64,000 nucleotides of DNA from NCBI GenBank assembly GCA_033851545.1, contig JAWWOO010000022.1, positions 10,259-74,258 on the forward strand, read 5' to 3'. Position numbers and translations under genes: made by a program. The stretch is from JAWWOL01 sp033851545. GTDB lineage: Bacteria > Actinomycetota > Actinomycetes > JAWWOL01. Below the pieces are notes generated by a model. That model had not been told where the DNA came from. It saw nothing but the letters and a program-made list of their open reading frames with translations, and did no database searches. Shown here in pieces: positions 46,201 through 51,963 of this stretch (its first letter is position 1; the number at the start of each line of letters is the position of its first letter).

Positions 46201-46276
46201 GGTGGCGACCGGCACGATCCTCGTGGCAGCCTCGCGGCGCAGCGTGACCGGCCGGTTGTTCGGCCACCGGGGCTGA
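37205..46276 (+). CDS. Giant LPFTG-anchored surface protein with lectin-like head and 25 Ig-like repeats
   Basis: The 3023-residue product has a signal peptide (about 1-37, VVTALVLVPVLDAYA then AVTP), an L-type lectin-like domain (about 38-290: FYQTSLPTSAGLDIKFDTYQ, GADGIGFALTAVD, GYLGYGADAWGNF), a DUF11-like domain (about 370-500), 25 tandem Ig-like repeats of about 90 residues (505-2767), two CshA-type repeats (TGVITFTPLPTFAGTADAVRYRITDPAGQ and its copy), and a sortase signal LPFTG (2982-2986) with a hydrophobic stretch and basic tail. It should be exported and anchored to peptidoglycan as a long stalk presenting a sugar-binding head. The ATG at 37205 has GAGG eight bases upstream. No sortase is in the window. 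Confidence 0.92.
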   Translation: MSFGLPTFRRAPISGLTAVTVVTALVLVPVLDAYAAVTPLVNQAFTNATVPNEWYLPPAASGTNDTCLTASAVTSQLPIPGCNLASVDAGGSGTLRLTPNLGSKVGSTFYQTSLPTSAGLDIKFDTYQYWATSTSGADGIGFALTAVDPTNPAPPTVTGPVGGDLGYSTTGSVPGIPYGYLGYGADAWGNFANSTFGGSGCPLPSGLVAGKAYPENLTVRGPGNGTSGYCILGTTASTYKNPNGGGSGGTVSNLNGQFLDVKSSTTRPAPVAAEIAMNPTNAAASTASGLVIPANSYLIQVTPYATATGGAGTAMQLTGLLPTTTNNTVLAGYPSSWINPATGVPYQVSFGWVASTGGSNEIHEVANLVATTLSGQLPVLSLGMTDNEGGKFLTSNHANITLSPAISSAGGPEIDPLTITDTFPAGMTPGTATSSSLWTCATVGQQVTCTYAPSSAIAAGTSLPTIDVPVTIASNAAAALTNTSRMGSIDGAPDATTTNYAVTTFGATVTSASVAYGTGDVLGSTGLPSGATGTVTYTSGGSTLCSFAIGSATTCSTPTSLIPGTYATTATYSGDAAYQSATAATTFVVTKAGTAITASSAPASSGWGNAVVLTAGNVPVPASGSIVFTAGGSTLCTAVLPTLSCATPSTLSTGSYSVIATYAGDGNYTGSTATTSFTVVLGTTSFTVAPTPATVTYGTATSLAWAGLPVGATGSVVFKAGAATLCTATLPATSCATPVPQAPGTVAVTATYSGDVHWATSNASTSYLVKQAPTTVVASAAPASVPYQTADTLGFSGLPAAATGTVTFDSGGSTLCVATLPATTCSSPATLIVGSYPVTATYSGDPNFTGSSDTTSFSVTKEASPFTAAASPGSVAYGTAVTLAESGLLSGATGTVTFTASGVTLCQFTRGAGTSCSTSTTLDPGTYDVTATYAGDANHAPATDTTSFVVTKVGAPFTAAAAPASAGYGNIVTLTETGLVAAATGTVTFTSGGATLCTATLPATSCGTSTTLAAGAYPVVADYSGDVDHAASSASTSFTITTVASSFTASATPASVTYGNVVTLAVSGLPVTATGSVAFTSGATPLCTATLPAVSCGTAPTLAVGSYPVTATYSGDGNIDGSTASASFSVTKISSPVTATATPASVEYQTATALKESGLPAAATGTVTFTTGATTLCTVTLGSGSTCTTPTSLVVATYPVTATYSGDATHLGSTDTTSFAVTKATTSFTATANPLSVTYGNGVTLSYSGLVSGATGTITFASGGTALCMVDVVTASSCDTSAVLEPATYPVTATYSGDANHAGSGDSTGFDVTKAPAPFTAAVTPPSVVYGTATTLSASGLPAGATGTVTFRSGATILCSVNLAGGPSCLTSSTLDPATYPVTATYSGDAHYSGATDITSFSVTAQATALAITATPAAVTYGNVVSLAEAGLPAGATGTVTFDWGTAATCTVTLGSASSCDTPADLEPGSYPVTGQYSGDADFAPSSGTTSFVVSKASTSLAAVATPPSVSYGTADVLKETGLPSGATGTVTFASGGTTLCSVLLGGPNTCATPANLVTGTYAVTATYSGDTHYNGSVDGATFTVTKAATAITAAAFPYSAVFGSPVTLTAGNLPAAATGQITFTSAGTTLCTATIPALTCDTASSLLTGTYLVDATYSGDGNFTGSADTTSFLIAPAATSLVVGTSPSTTTYGNPVTLTTSGLPAGATGLVTFTAGGSTLCTVDVAVTSTCSTSSTLSAASYAVTGTYSGDANHAGSSDTTSFSVTKVGSSLSASATPSSVSYGSVVTLAEGNLPSGATGLVTFTVGGTTLCTVDVAVDNSCNTVSNLAVGSYAVTATYSGDGAHNGSVTSTSFTVGTAATALVVTAAPTPVSYGTVVTLTEAGLPADATGTVVFVSGGTTLCVVDVAVASSCATPATLTPAAYPVTASYSGDSHYAGSSDTTGFSVTKVPSNVTGSAPATSIYGDPVTLTIGGLAGDATGTVTLKTGGMTLCTVTLPAGSCVVSPTLAVGSYPVTVTYPGDVDYLGSGDAFNFAVTPAPTAVTASATPSAVAFGDLVTLTPGGLPADATGTVTFSTGGAPLCTVLIGSATSCQTPALPVGSYPVDVAYSGDTDHQASSATTSFSVGLAATVFTVSASPTAAGFGTAVTLTPAGLPTGATGSVVFTSGATALCTVVLGTATSCLAPASTPVGSYPVTGDYSGDASFAASSATTSFTVVRAPAPFTAGATPTPVSYGTAVTLSDSGLPSGATGTVSFHQGAVTFCTATLPATSCPTGTGLDPGSYVVTADYPGDPSYQAFSTTTTFTVTQAAVTMTATATPTSTVYGSSVTLTGAGLPAGAGGTVAFDSGGTTLCSVTLPSTSCQTTATLVPANYPVTATYSGDIDYQGTTASTAFSIDNAPTALSASATPGIEVYGNPVTLTWGGLPASATGTVTFATGGVLLCTVNVALVNACATPTSLTAGTYPVTATYSGDGNWAGSSATTAFSVIAAPVALTAIAIPSTVSYGHLVTLVPSGLPAFATGTVTFTAGSTTLCVVTLGVTTSCSPPTTIDTGAYAVSAAYSGDLNYAPASATTAFTVTKAPVSITAAPTLSSTPYGNEVVLTATGIPPGATGTIVFSSAGVVLCTATLPETTCAAPAGLVPSTYGVDVTYSGDLDHSAASATTTFTVVLAPVALTAAADPGAVPHGSGTVLSVRGLPTGATGTVTFTSGGVVLCTVTLGASGAATSCPTSTTLPTGDYAVVASYSGDADFAAATARTGFTVGPVAEELTTTGPVRQPQQATVSGQSRDTITLIDVNGQPVTKVVEPGEGTYTLNPATGVITFTPLPTFAGTADAVRYRITDPAGQSATGTYRAVVVAPKPPHPLDRTSTGPIDSAQHTVVTVPHGDTITLVDANGRTVTRLQVPGKGSYSLDKATGVITFVPVAGFTGSVAAVTFHVVDPFGQVGAATYGPSVYGSHVPPVPVHGSPPPFQPPGLPVNLPFTGFNAERLLLVTAFMVATGTILVAASRRSVTGRLFGHRG
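38718..45505 (+). repeat. 25 tandem about 270-bp units encoding Ig-like domains
   Basis: Each unit encodes about 90 residues: a V-x-Y-G-x-x-V-T-L strand pair, GLPAGATGTVTF, a (T/V)LC...(S)C cysteine pair, GSYPVTATY(S/P/A)GD, then a linker ending TTSFSVTKA. I count 25 Y(S/P/A)GD motifs. The units are diverged, not identical, indicating old amplification; the domain resembles bacterial Ig-like group 3 repeats (PF16640-like). Nearly every unit keeps two cysteines, unusual for this domain group. Confidence 0.92.
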
Positions 46277-46687
46277 TCAGGCCGGGCGTTCGTCGTACGC
46301 CGTGCGAGCGGCGTTCACCTCGGCGGTCGACGACTCCAGCAGGTCGGTGAGCCCGCGGATGCGGCCGGCCACCGCGGAGCCCAGGGTGGTCAGCGAGTAC
46401 TCCACCCGCGGCGGGATCGTCGAGTGGACCTCGCGAGAGACCATCCCGTCGCGCTCGAGAGTCTGCAGCGTCTGGGAGAGCATCTTCTCGCTGACGCCCT
46501 CGACCCGGCGCCGGAGCGCGTTGAACCGGTAGTCGCCCTCGTGGAGGGCGAGCAGCGCCAGGATGCCCCACTTGCTGGCGATGTCCTCGAGCGTCTGCCG
46601 TGAGGTGCAACCGCGGGCGAAGACGTCGGCGATCAGCTCATCGCCCGGCCAGGGGTCGCCGGTCGCCGGGGTGCTGGTGGCAGCCAT
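46277..46687 (-). CDS. HxlR/DUF24-family regulator, QorR-like
   Basis: The 136-residue winged-helix protein (CTSRQTLEDIASKWGILALLALHEGDYRFNALRRRVEGVSEKMLSQTLQTLERDGMV) is of the HxlR type. It has a single cysteine, Cys27, in the N-terminal arm at the position where DUF24 redox sensors form an intersubunit disulfide. It is divergent from a QorB-like oxidoreductase gene with a palindrome between them, the same arrangement as QorR/Qor2 of Corynebacterium and YtfH/YtfG of E. coli. Its stop abuts the giant adhesin's stop. Confidence 0.9.
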   Translation of the reverse strand: MAATSTPATGDPWPGDELIADVFARGCTSRQTLEDIASKWGILALLALHEGDYRFNALRRRVEGVSEKMLSQTLQTLERDGMVSREVHSTIPPRVEYSLTTLGSAVAGRIRGLTDLLESSTAEVNAARTAYDERPA

Positions 46688-46721
46688 GTCCCTAGCGTAC
46701 GGGCGCACTGGCCACTCCGCT

Positions 46722-46744
46722 AGCACTGTGTAATAGTTAGTGCT
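46722..46744. promoter_or_regulatory. Inverted repeat AGCACT-N11-AGTGCT, candidate QorR operator
   Basis: A 23-bp dyad with perfect 6-bp arms (46722-46727 and 46739-46744) and an AT-rich spacer GTGTAATAGTT lies between the hxlR-type gene and the oxidoreductase gene. The spacer is the most AT-rich stretch in the gap, so it may overlap the -10 region. Position and symmetry fit a DUF24 dimer site. Confidence 0.6.
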
Positions 46745-46775
46745 CGCCCCTGGTAAGCACCCTGAGGAGACCGAC

Positions 46776-47627
46776 ATGACCGTCTACGCCGCCACCGGCG
46801 CCACCGGCGCCTTGGGCCACCTGATCGTCGAAGGGCTGCTCGAGAGCGGTGTCCGTGCGGCGGACGTGGTGGCCGTCGTCCGTGCGCCCTCCGGTGCCGC
46901 CGACCTCGCTGCCCGCGGCGTCCAGGTGCGCGAGGGCGACTACGACCGGCCTGGCACCCTCGCCGAGGCCTTCGCCGGCGTAGATGTCCTGATGTTCGTC
47001 TCGGGCAGTGAGGTGGGAGCCCGGGTCGAGCAGCACCGGGCGGTCGTCGCCGCGGCACGCGGCGTGCGGCGGATCGTCTACACCAGCATCGTGCGCGCCA
47101 CCACGAGCGAGCTGGTCCTCGCTCCGGAGCACAAGGCCACCGAGGAGCTGATTCTCGCCTCGGGTCTTCCGTACACCCTTCTGCGCAACAGCTGGTACCT
47201 CGAGAACTACACCCGTCAGGTCCCGCAGTACATCGCCGGCGGCGAGATCGTCGGGGCGGCCGATGACGGGCGCATCTCGGCGGCCGCACGGGCCGACTAC
47301 GCCGCGGCCGCTGTCGCGGTGCTGGTCGGGGAGGGCCACGACAACCGGGTGTACGAGCTGGGCGGCGCGTCGTTCACCCTTGCCGAGCTGGCGGCGGTCG
47401 TCACCGAGGTGACCGGGACAGCGGTCACCTACCGGGACGTCCCCGTCGCCCAGCTGGTGGCTGAGCTCGAGGCGGCCGGACTTCCGGCGCAGACGGCCGG
47501 CTTCGTCGCGGCGCTCGACGAGGGCATCGCCCGGGGCGACCTCGAGGTGAGCGAGGCCGACCTCGTAGGCCTCATCGGCCGGCCGCCGACGGCGTTGGCC
47601 GAGGCGGTCTCAGCGGCCAAGTCCTGA
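46776..47627 (+). CDS. QorB/NmrA-like NAD(P)H-dependent oxidoreductase
   Basis: The 283-residue atypical short-chain dehydrogenase starts MTVYAATGATGALGHLIVEGLL with a Gly-rich nucleotide loop (GATGALG), then GVQVREGDYDRPGTLAEAFAGVDVLMFVSG, EHKATEELILASGLPYTLLRNSWYLENYT. This matches quinone oxidoreductase 2 (QorB/YtfG) type. It likely reduces quinones with NADPH and is induced by thiol-reactive electrophiles through the divergent HxlR protein. GAGGAGACCGAC precedes the ATG. No catalytic Tyr-Lys pair is needed in this group. Confidence 0.88.
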   Translation: MTVYAATGATGALGHLIVEGLLESGVRAADVVAVVRAPSGAADLAARGVQVREGDYDRPGTLAEAFAGVDVLMFVSGSEVGARVEQHRAVVAAARGVRRIVYTSIVRATTSELVLAPEHKATEELILASGLPYTLLRNSWYLENYTRQVPQYIAGGEIVGAADDGRISAAARADYAAAAVAVLVGEGHDNRVYELGGASFTLAELAAVVTEVTGTAVTYRDVPVAQLVAELEAAGLPAQTAGFVAALDEGIARGDLEVSEADLVGLIGRPPTALAEAVSAAKS

Positions 47628-47643
47628 CCCTGCTCCTGGCATG

Positions 47644-47670
47644 GGTGTGCCACTAGTGTTGCGGCACACC
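47644..47670. promoter_or_regulatory. Inverted repeat GGTGTGCC-N11-GGCACACC
   Basis: Perfect 8-bp arms (47644-47651 and 47663-47670) flank ACTAGTGTTGC, in the 63-base gap between the oxidoreductase stop and the transglutaminase start. It may terminate the first transcript or act as an operator for the second. No T tract follows. It is not a Crp site: the TGTG/CACA spacing is too wide. Confidence 0.55.
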
Positions 47671-47690
47671 TGCATCGGCCGGAGGCCCGC

Positions 47691-48518
47691 GTGACCGAGA
47701 GCACCCGCGAGCCCAACGAGGTGCGCTGTGTGCTGGGGCTGACAGTCACCAGCCCTGCCGAGATCGTGCTGCAGGTCGCCGCCGCCGGTCCGGACCAGCT
47801 CGTCGTCGAGGAGCTGTTCTCCGCCAGCCTGGACGGCGAGCTGATCCCGTACGAGGAGCTGTCAGGCGCGGCCGGCGGGCGCCAACACGTGCTCCGCGTC
47901 GACCCGGGCAAGCTGCTCGTCGTCTACGACGCCAAGGTGGCCAGGGCACCGGTCGGGGAGGCCCAGGTCGTGACCCTGCGCGACCGGGTGGATGCCTTGC
48001 GGCCCAGTCGGTACAGCCCGTCCGACCGGCTCTCCGGCTTCGCCGGCAGCCGGTTCGGCCAGGAGCCGACCCCGCTGGACAAGGTGCGGGCCATCTGCGC
48101 GTACGTGAACCGGCACATCCGCTACGTCTCCGGCAGCAGCAACGGGATCACCGACGCCGTCGACACGCTCGTGGCCGGCCATGGCGTCTGCCGCGACTTC
48201 GCGCACCTGGTCGCTGCGCTGTGCCGGGCGGTCGACGTACCAGCTCGGGTGTCGGGCGTTTACGCGCCCGGCCTGATGCCGATGGACCTGCACGCCGTCG
48301 TCGAGACCGACATCAACGGCCGCTGGCAGGTGTGGGACGCGACCCGGCTGGCACCGCGGCCCTCGCTCGTCCGGATAGCGACCGGGCGGGACGCCGCGGA
48401 CACGGCCTTCGCCACGGTGCTGTCGGGCCACGCCGAGCTGACGACGCTGCAGGTGCTCGCCGTCGCCGGCGGCCGGTTGCCGACGGACGACCATGTGAGC
48501 CTGGTGACGCTGGACTAA
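47691..48518 (+). CDS. Transglutaminase-like cysteine protein
   Basis: The 275-residue protein has a transglutaminase/protease-like core (about 120-220): VRAICAYVNRHIRYVSGSS, GHGVCRDFAHLVAALCRAVDVPARVSG (nucleophile Cys), DLHAVVE (His) and VWDATRLAP (Asp). The first 110 residues are a beta-rich N-terminal domain as in the bacterial Transglut_N/core group. Such proteins act as peptidases or crosslinkers; no signal peptide is present, so it is cytoplasmic. GTG start with GGAGG eight bases upstream. Confidence 0.88.
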   Translation: MTESTREPNEVRCVLGLTVTSPAEIVLQVAAAGPDQLVVEELFSASLDGELIPYEELSGAAGGRQHVLRVDPGKLLVVYDAKVARAPVGEAQVVTLRDRVDALRPSRYSPSDRLSGFAGSRFGQEPTPLDKVRAICAYVNRHIRYVSGSSNGITDAVDTLVAGHGVCRDFAHLVAALCRAVDVPARVSGVYAPGLMPMDLHAVVETDINGRWQVWDATRLAPRPSLVRIATGRDAADTAFATVLSGHAELTTLQVLAVAGGRLPTDDHVSLVTLD

Positions 48519-48530
48519 GATCACGAACAG

Positions 48531-49313
48531 ATGGAAGCGACACTGGGGGTGATCGACGTGCCGCCGTACGCGACGCTCGTACGGGCCGACAACCCGGGAC
48601 CGATGACCCTCGAGGGCACCAACTCGTGGGTCCTGCAGGGTGCTGCCGGCGTGATCGTCGTCGACCCGGGTCCGAACCTCCCCGGCCACCTGGACCGACT
48701 GACCTCGTACGGGCCGGTGCTGCTCGTCCTGCTGACCCACGGCCACGCCGATCACGCGGACTCCGCCGTGGAGCTGTCGCACCGTACGATGGCTCCTGTT
48801 GCCGCTCGAGATCCCTTGCTCTGCAGGCGATCTGAGCCACTTCAGGACGAGGCCAAGCTCGAGGTCGACGGACTGCCTCCGGTCACGGTGCTCTACACGC
48901 CGGGGCACACGGAGGACAGCGTCTGCTTCCTGGTCGACGACCCCGTCGACCCGGGCCTCCTGACCGGCGACACCGTGCTCGGCCGCGGATCGACGATGGT
49001 GGCCCATCCCTCCGGGCGGCTGGCCGACTACCTGGCGTCGTTGCACCGGTTGTCGGCGCGCTGCTCGGCGTCGACCGTGCTGCTGCCGGGTCACGGGCCG
49101 GCGGGCGGGAGCGCCCTCGAGGCACTCGACTGGGCGCTGGCGCACCGGATCGACCGGCTTGACCAGGTGCGCAGGGCGCTGGCTGGTGGGGCGGGGACGG
49201 CTGAGGAGGTGGTGGCGGTGGTCTACGCGGATGTGGACCGCGCGCTGTGGCCGGCTGCTGAGGCGACAGTCCATGCCCAGCTGTCATATCTGGCGGACAT
49301 GCCGTTCACTTGA
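48531..49313 (+). CDS. MBL-fold hydrolase (LACTB2/Rv3677c-like)
   Basis: The 260-residue protein carries the metallo-beta-lactamase signature THGHADHADSAVEL (HxHxDH), YTPGHTEDSVCF, LTGDTVLGRGS and LLPGHGPAG, so the two-zinc site is complete. The N-terminal NPGPMTLEGTNSWVL is typical of the LACTB2-like group, to which RNases belong, and the C-terminal helical tail (RIDRLDQVRRALAGGAGTAEEVVAVVYADVDRALWPAAEATVHAQLSYL) matches. Orthologous position to Rv3677c, next to crp and the ridA cluster. Substrate unknown. Confidence 0.9.
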   Translation: MEATLGVIDVPPYATLVRADNPGPMTLEGTNSWVLQGAAGVIVVDPGPNLPGHLDRLTSYGPVLLVLLTHGHADHADSAVELSHRTMAPVAARDPLLCRRSEPLQDEAKLEVDGLPPVTVLYTPGHTEDSVCFLVDDPVDPGLLTGDTVLGRGSTMVAHPSGRLADYLASLHRLSARCSASTVLLPGHGPAGGSALEALDWALAHRIDRLDQVRRALAGGAGTAEEVVAVVYADVDRALWPAAEATVHAQLSYLADMPFT

Positions 49314-49747
49314 CGTCGACTCCGAGCGATTGAGGCGGACCTGCTCGTCCGGCGCACCCGTCACCTGGACGCTCGTGGCCGACACGGGTCAGGGCGGGCA
49401 CGCTCCTCAGCGCTAGCCACGAACACCGCCGTCCGTGGAACATCCTGGTCGCTCCCGCGCGGGTGATGTTCCACGGTCCCGCTGCGCCCGCCCGGGCTCT
49501 GCGGTCCCCGCCCCGTCGCAGCGGGAAGGGTTCGGAGGCCGGACGGGTTGCACCACAAGCCGTCCCTGGATGCGCTGGCGGGGTGACCGCCGACAGACGA
49601 CGCTCCCGAGCGTGGCAGTTGAGCATGGGCGATGCGGCGGGTTCGATTCCCCCGACGGCACGACACAAGAGCCACCCCGGTCCGAGGACCGGGGTGGCTT
49701 CGTCTTGTTCGTGAGGCGTCTTGTTCGAGAGTCGGCTTGTGCGGGAG
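49314..49747. other. 434-base structured intergenic region between convergent genes
   Basis: No gene is seen, but inverted repeats are dense: GTGGAACATC (49435-49444) with GATGTTCCAC (49465-49474); CCCGCTGCG (49478-49486) with CGCAGCGGG (49517-49525); GGACGG (49541-49546) with CCGTCC (49560-49565); GGCGG/CCGCC (49577-49591); ACGCT/AGCGT (49600-49613). A T-arm-like GGGTTCGATTCCCCC follows at 49639, then the strong hairpin at 49671 and three 16-bp repeats. This suggests an uncharacterised structured RNA or a tRNA-derived remnant. Confidence 0.5.
49671..49698. terminator. 13-bp bidirectional hairpin terminator
   Basis: GCCACCCCGGTCC (49671-49683) and GGACCGGGGTGGC (49686-49698) form a near-perfect stem with a minimal loop, between the convergent MBL and PilB-type genes. 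TTCGTCTTGTTCG follows on the plus strand, moderately T-rich; TCTTGTGTC follows on the minus strand. Confidence 0.85.
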
Positions 49748-49748
49748 T
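49701..49748. repeat. Three tandem 16-bp repeats at the end of the pilB-like gene
   Basis: Units CGTCTTGTTCGTGAGG (49701-49716), CGTCTTGTTCGAGAGT (49717-49732) and CGGCTTGTGCGGGAGT (49733-49748) are exactly adjacent and share CG(T/G)CTTGT(T/G)CG(T/A/G)GAG(G/T). The array runs from the terminator hairpin to the stop codon of the pilB-like gene. Function unknown. Confidence 0.85.
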
Positions 49749-51901
49749 CAGCCGAGCGAGCCGCCGACATCGCCGGAGATACGAGGCCCACCAGCAAGCA
49801 GGAAGTCCTGCGGCGGAGCCGTACGTACGCCCTCCTGCCGGTCGTCGTCCCGCGGCGGCGGTACGAACGGAGGCGGCGAAGGCAACGAGAACGTGGGTGT
49901 GGCCGGGAGGACGCTGGACAACACCTCGCGCGGGGGCGCGGCAGGGACCGCCGTACCGCAGCTGGGGCAGCCCTTCCAACGTGACTCGAGCCGTTCGCCG
50001 CAGCCGGCGCAGGCGCGCCGGGTCAAGGTGGCGCGGCACCACGGGCAGAACGACATCTCGGAGTCGACCTGGCGTGTGCAGGTGTGACAGTGCTTGTCGC
50101 TGCTGGGATCCACGGCGTCGATGTGGGTGACCCGGAGTACTTCCTCGTACGTCGTGATGCCCCTGCGGGCAGCGGAGAGAGCGGACATGCGCAGGGTGGC
50201 GACACCTTCGGACTGGGCGACGGCGGAGAGCGCGGACTCCGTCGGGTTCTCCAGCAGGACGGCTCGCAGGCCGGCCGTGACGGGGAGGACCTCGAAGATG
50301 CCGGTACGGCCCTTGTAGCCGGAGCCGCCGCAGTTGGAGCAGCCCTTGCCGATGCGGGGGGTTGCCCCCGTGAGCTCGTGGTCGGTCAGGCCGAGCAGGG
50401 TGAGGACCTCTTGCGACGGCCGGTGCGGAGCGCTGCAGTCCTTGCAGATCCGGCGGATCAGCCGCTGGGCGACCACCAGGGTCAGGGAGGACGCGACCAG
50501 GAAGGGCTCGACGCCCATGTCCACGATGCGGGTGATGGCTCGTACGACGTCGTTGGTGTGCAGTGTCGTGAGCACCAGGTGGCCGGTGAGCGAGGCCTGC
50601 AGCGACAGCTCGGCGGTCTCGGAGTCCCGGGTTTCGCCGACCAGGACGACGTCCGGGTCCTGGCGCAGCACCGAGCGGAGGCCCGCGGCGAACGTCATAC
50701 CGGCCTTCACGTTGATCTGCACCTGGGTGATACCGGGGAACTGCACCTCGACCGGGTCCTCGAGGGTGATGATGTTGCGCTCGGGGCTGAGCGTCGCCTG
50801 GATCGCCGCGTACAGCGTGTTCGTCTTGCCAGAGCCGGTCGGCCCGGTGATCAGGATCAAGCCCTGGGGCGCCTCGAGGGCGGCGTGCAGCAGGTCGAGC
50901 TGGTAAGGCTCCATGCCGCTCTTGTCGAGGGCGGGGATGTCCTCACCCCGGGACAGCAGCCGGATGACGATCTTCTCGCCGTGCAGGCTGGGCAGGGTCG
51001 AGACGCGGGCGTCGAGCGGCTGGCCGTCGAGGGAGAGCCGCGCCCGGCCGTCCTGGGGCTTGCGCCGTTCGGCGATGTCGAGGCCGGCCACGATCTTGAT
51101 CCGGCTGGCGACGGCCGGGGCTGCCGATCGCGGCACGGTCATGACGTCACGCAGGACGCCGTCGATGCGGAACCGGATGCGCAAGGCGTTGGACTGCGGC
51201 TCGATGTGGATGTCGCTGGCCTTGCTGGCGGCGGCGTCCTTGAAGATCACGTCGACCAGCCGGACGATCGGCGCCGTGTGCGCTGCCTTGTCGGCGTCGG
51301 TGTCGCTCGGCAGGGTGGCGGCGATCACCTCGGCGTCGAACAGGGACGCCACCTCGGAGTTGTCGGCCAGGCTCCAGGCGCGGCGCAGCTGGTCGTGCAC
51401 CTGGGTGTTCGTCGCGATGACGACCCGGAGGTGACCCGCGCCGGTGTGGAACCGTACGTCGTCCAGCGCGAGCAGGTTGGTCGGGTCGCTCACGGCGACG
51501 GTGGTCTGCCGGCCGTTCTGTTGCAAGACCAGGACGCCCTCGCGCTCGGCCATCTCGCGAGGGACGAGGCGGGCCGCCTCCGCCGACATCGGCGTACGGG
51601 ACAGGTCGACCAGCTCGAAGCCCAGCGCCCGGGCGAGTGCCTGTGCGACCTGTGCCTCGGTCGCCAGGCCCAGGTCGACGATGATCGAGCCGACCCGCCG
51701 CCGCGGCTGGCCGGAAGGGGTGGACGCCTGCTCGGCCAGGGCGACGTCGAGCTGCTCCTGGCTGATCACCCCCGAAGCCACGAGCACCTCGCCGATGCGG
51801 CGACGGCGGGGGGCCGACTCGTGCGCCTTGGCGGCGGCGGCCTTCAGTTCCGGCGTGTCGTACAGCATGGCGTTGCGCTGCGACGGCGGCACGATGGACA
51901 T
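49748..51901 (-). CDS. GspE/PilB-type secretion ATPase fused to C-terminal zinc ribbons
   Basis: The 717-residue ATPase starts MSIVPPSQRN. It has two MshEN/GspE_N-like domains (about 30-190: GEVLVASGVISQEQLDVALAEQ, GFELVDLSRTPMSAEAARLVP), then the hexameric ATPase with Walker A GPTGSGKTN, Asp box ITLEDPVE, LRSVLRQDPDVVLVGETRDSETA (Walker B) and the His box HLVLTTLHTND. A tetracysteine element (CKDCSAPH, CSNCGGSGYKGRTGIFEV) is usual in GspE. Unusual is the tail (about 620-670): CHTC, CPWC, CAGC, CPSC, a double zinc ribbon, then a Pro-rich end. It powers pilus or secretion assembly; no PilC, PilT or pilin gene is adjacent. Confidence 0.9.
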   Translation of the reverse strand: MSIVPPSQRNAMLYDTPELKAAAAKAHESAPRRRRIGEVLVASGVISQEQLDVALAEQASTPSGQPRRRVGSIIVDLGLATEAQVAQALARALGFELVDLSRTPMSAEAARLVPREMAEREGVLVLQQNGRQTTVAVSDPTNLLALDDVRFHTGAGHLRVVIATNTQVHDQLRRAWSLADNSEVASLFDAEVIAATLPSDTDADKAAHTAPIVRLVDVIFKDAAASKASDIHIEPQSNALRIRFRIDGVLRDVMTVPRSAAPAVASRIKIVAGLDIAERRKPQDGRARLSLDGQPLDARVSTLPSLHGEKIVIRLLSRGEDIPALDKSGMEPYQLDLLHAALEAPQGLILITGPTGSGKTNTLYAAIQATLSPERNIITLEDPVEVQFPGITQVQINVKAGMTFAAGLRSVLRQDPDVVLVGETRDSETAELSLQASLTGHLVLTTLHTNDVVRAITRIVDMGVEPFLVASSLTLVVAQRLIRRICKDCSAPHRPSQEVLTLLGLTDHELTGATPRIGKGCSNCGGSGYKGRTGIFEVLPVTAGLRAVLLENPTESALSAVAQSEGVATLRMSALSAARRGITTYEEVLRVTHIDAVDPSSDKHCHTCTRQVDSEMSFCPWCRATLTRRACAGCGERLESRWKGCPSCGTAVPAAPPREVLSSVLPATPTFSLPSPPPFVPPPRDDDRQEGVRTAPPQDFLLAGGPRISGDVGGSLG

Positions 51902-51963
51902 GGGTTTGTCTTCGGCGCCCAGCGCCGCCGGAACATGGTCAGACGTGACTAGATCCGCCCAGA

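Noticed and set aside
47644..47670. Crp site in the GGTGTGCC/GGCACACC repeat
   Set aside because: TGTG and CACA are 15 bases apart; a Crp site needs eight.
49636..49656. tRNA T-arm-like GGGTTCGATTCCCCC
   Set aside because: No matching acceptor, D or anticodon arm within tRNA length on either strand; retained only as part of the structured gap.
50084..51952. 622-codon plus-strand frame opposite the PilB-like gene
   Set aside because: Mirror of a clear ATPase; no ribosome-binding site and no recognised motif.
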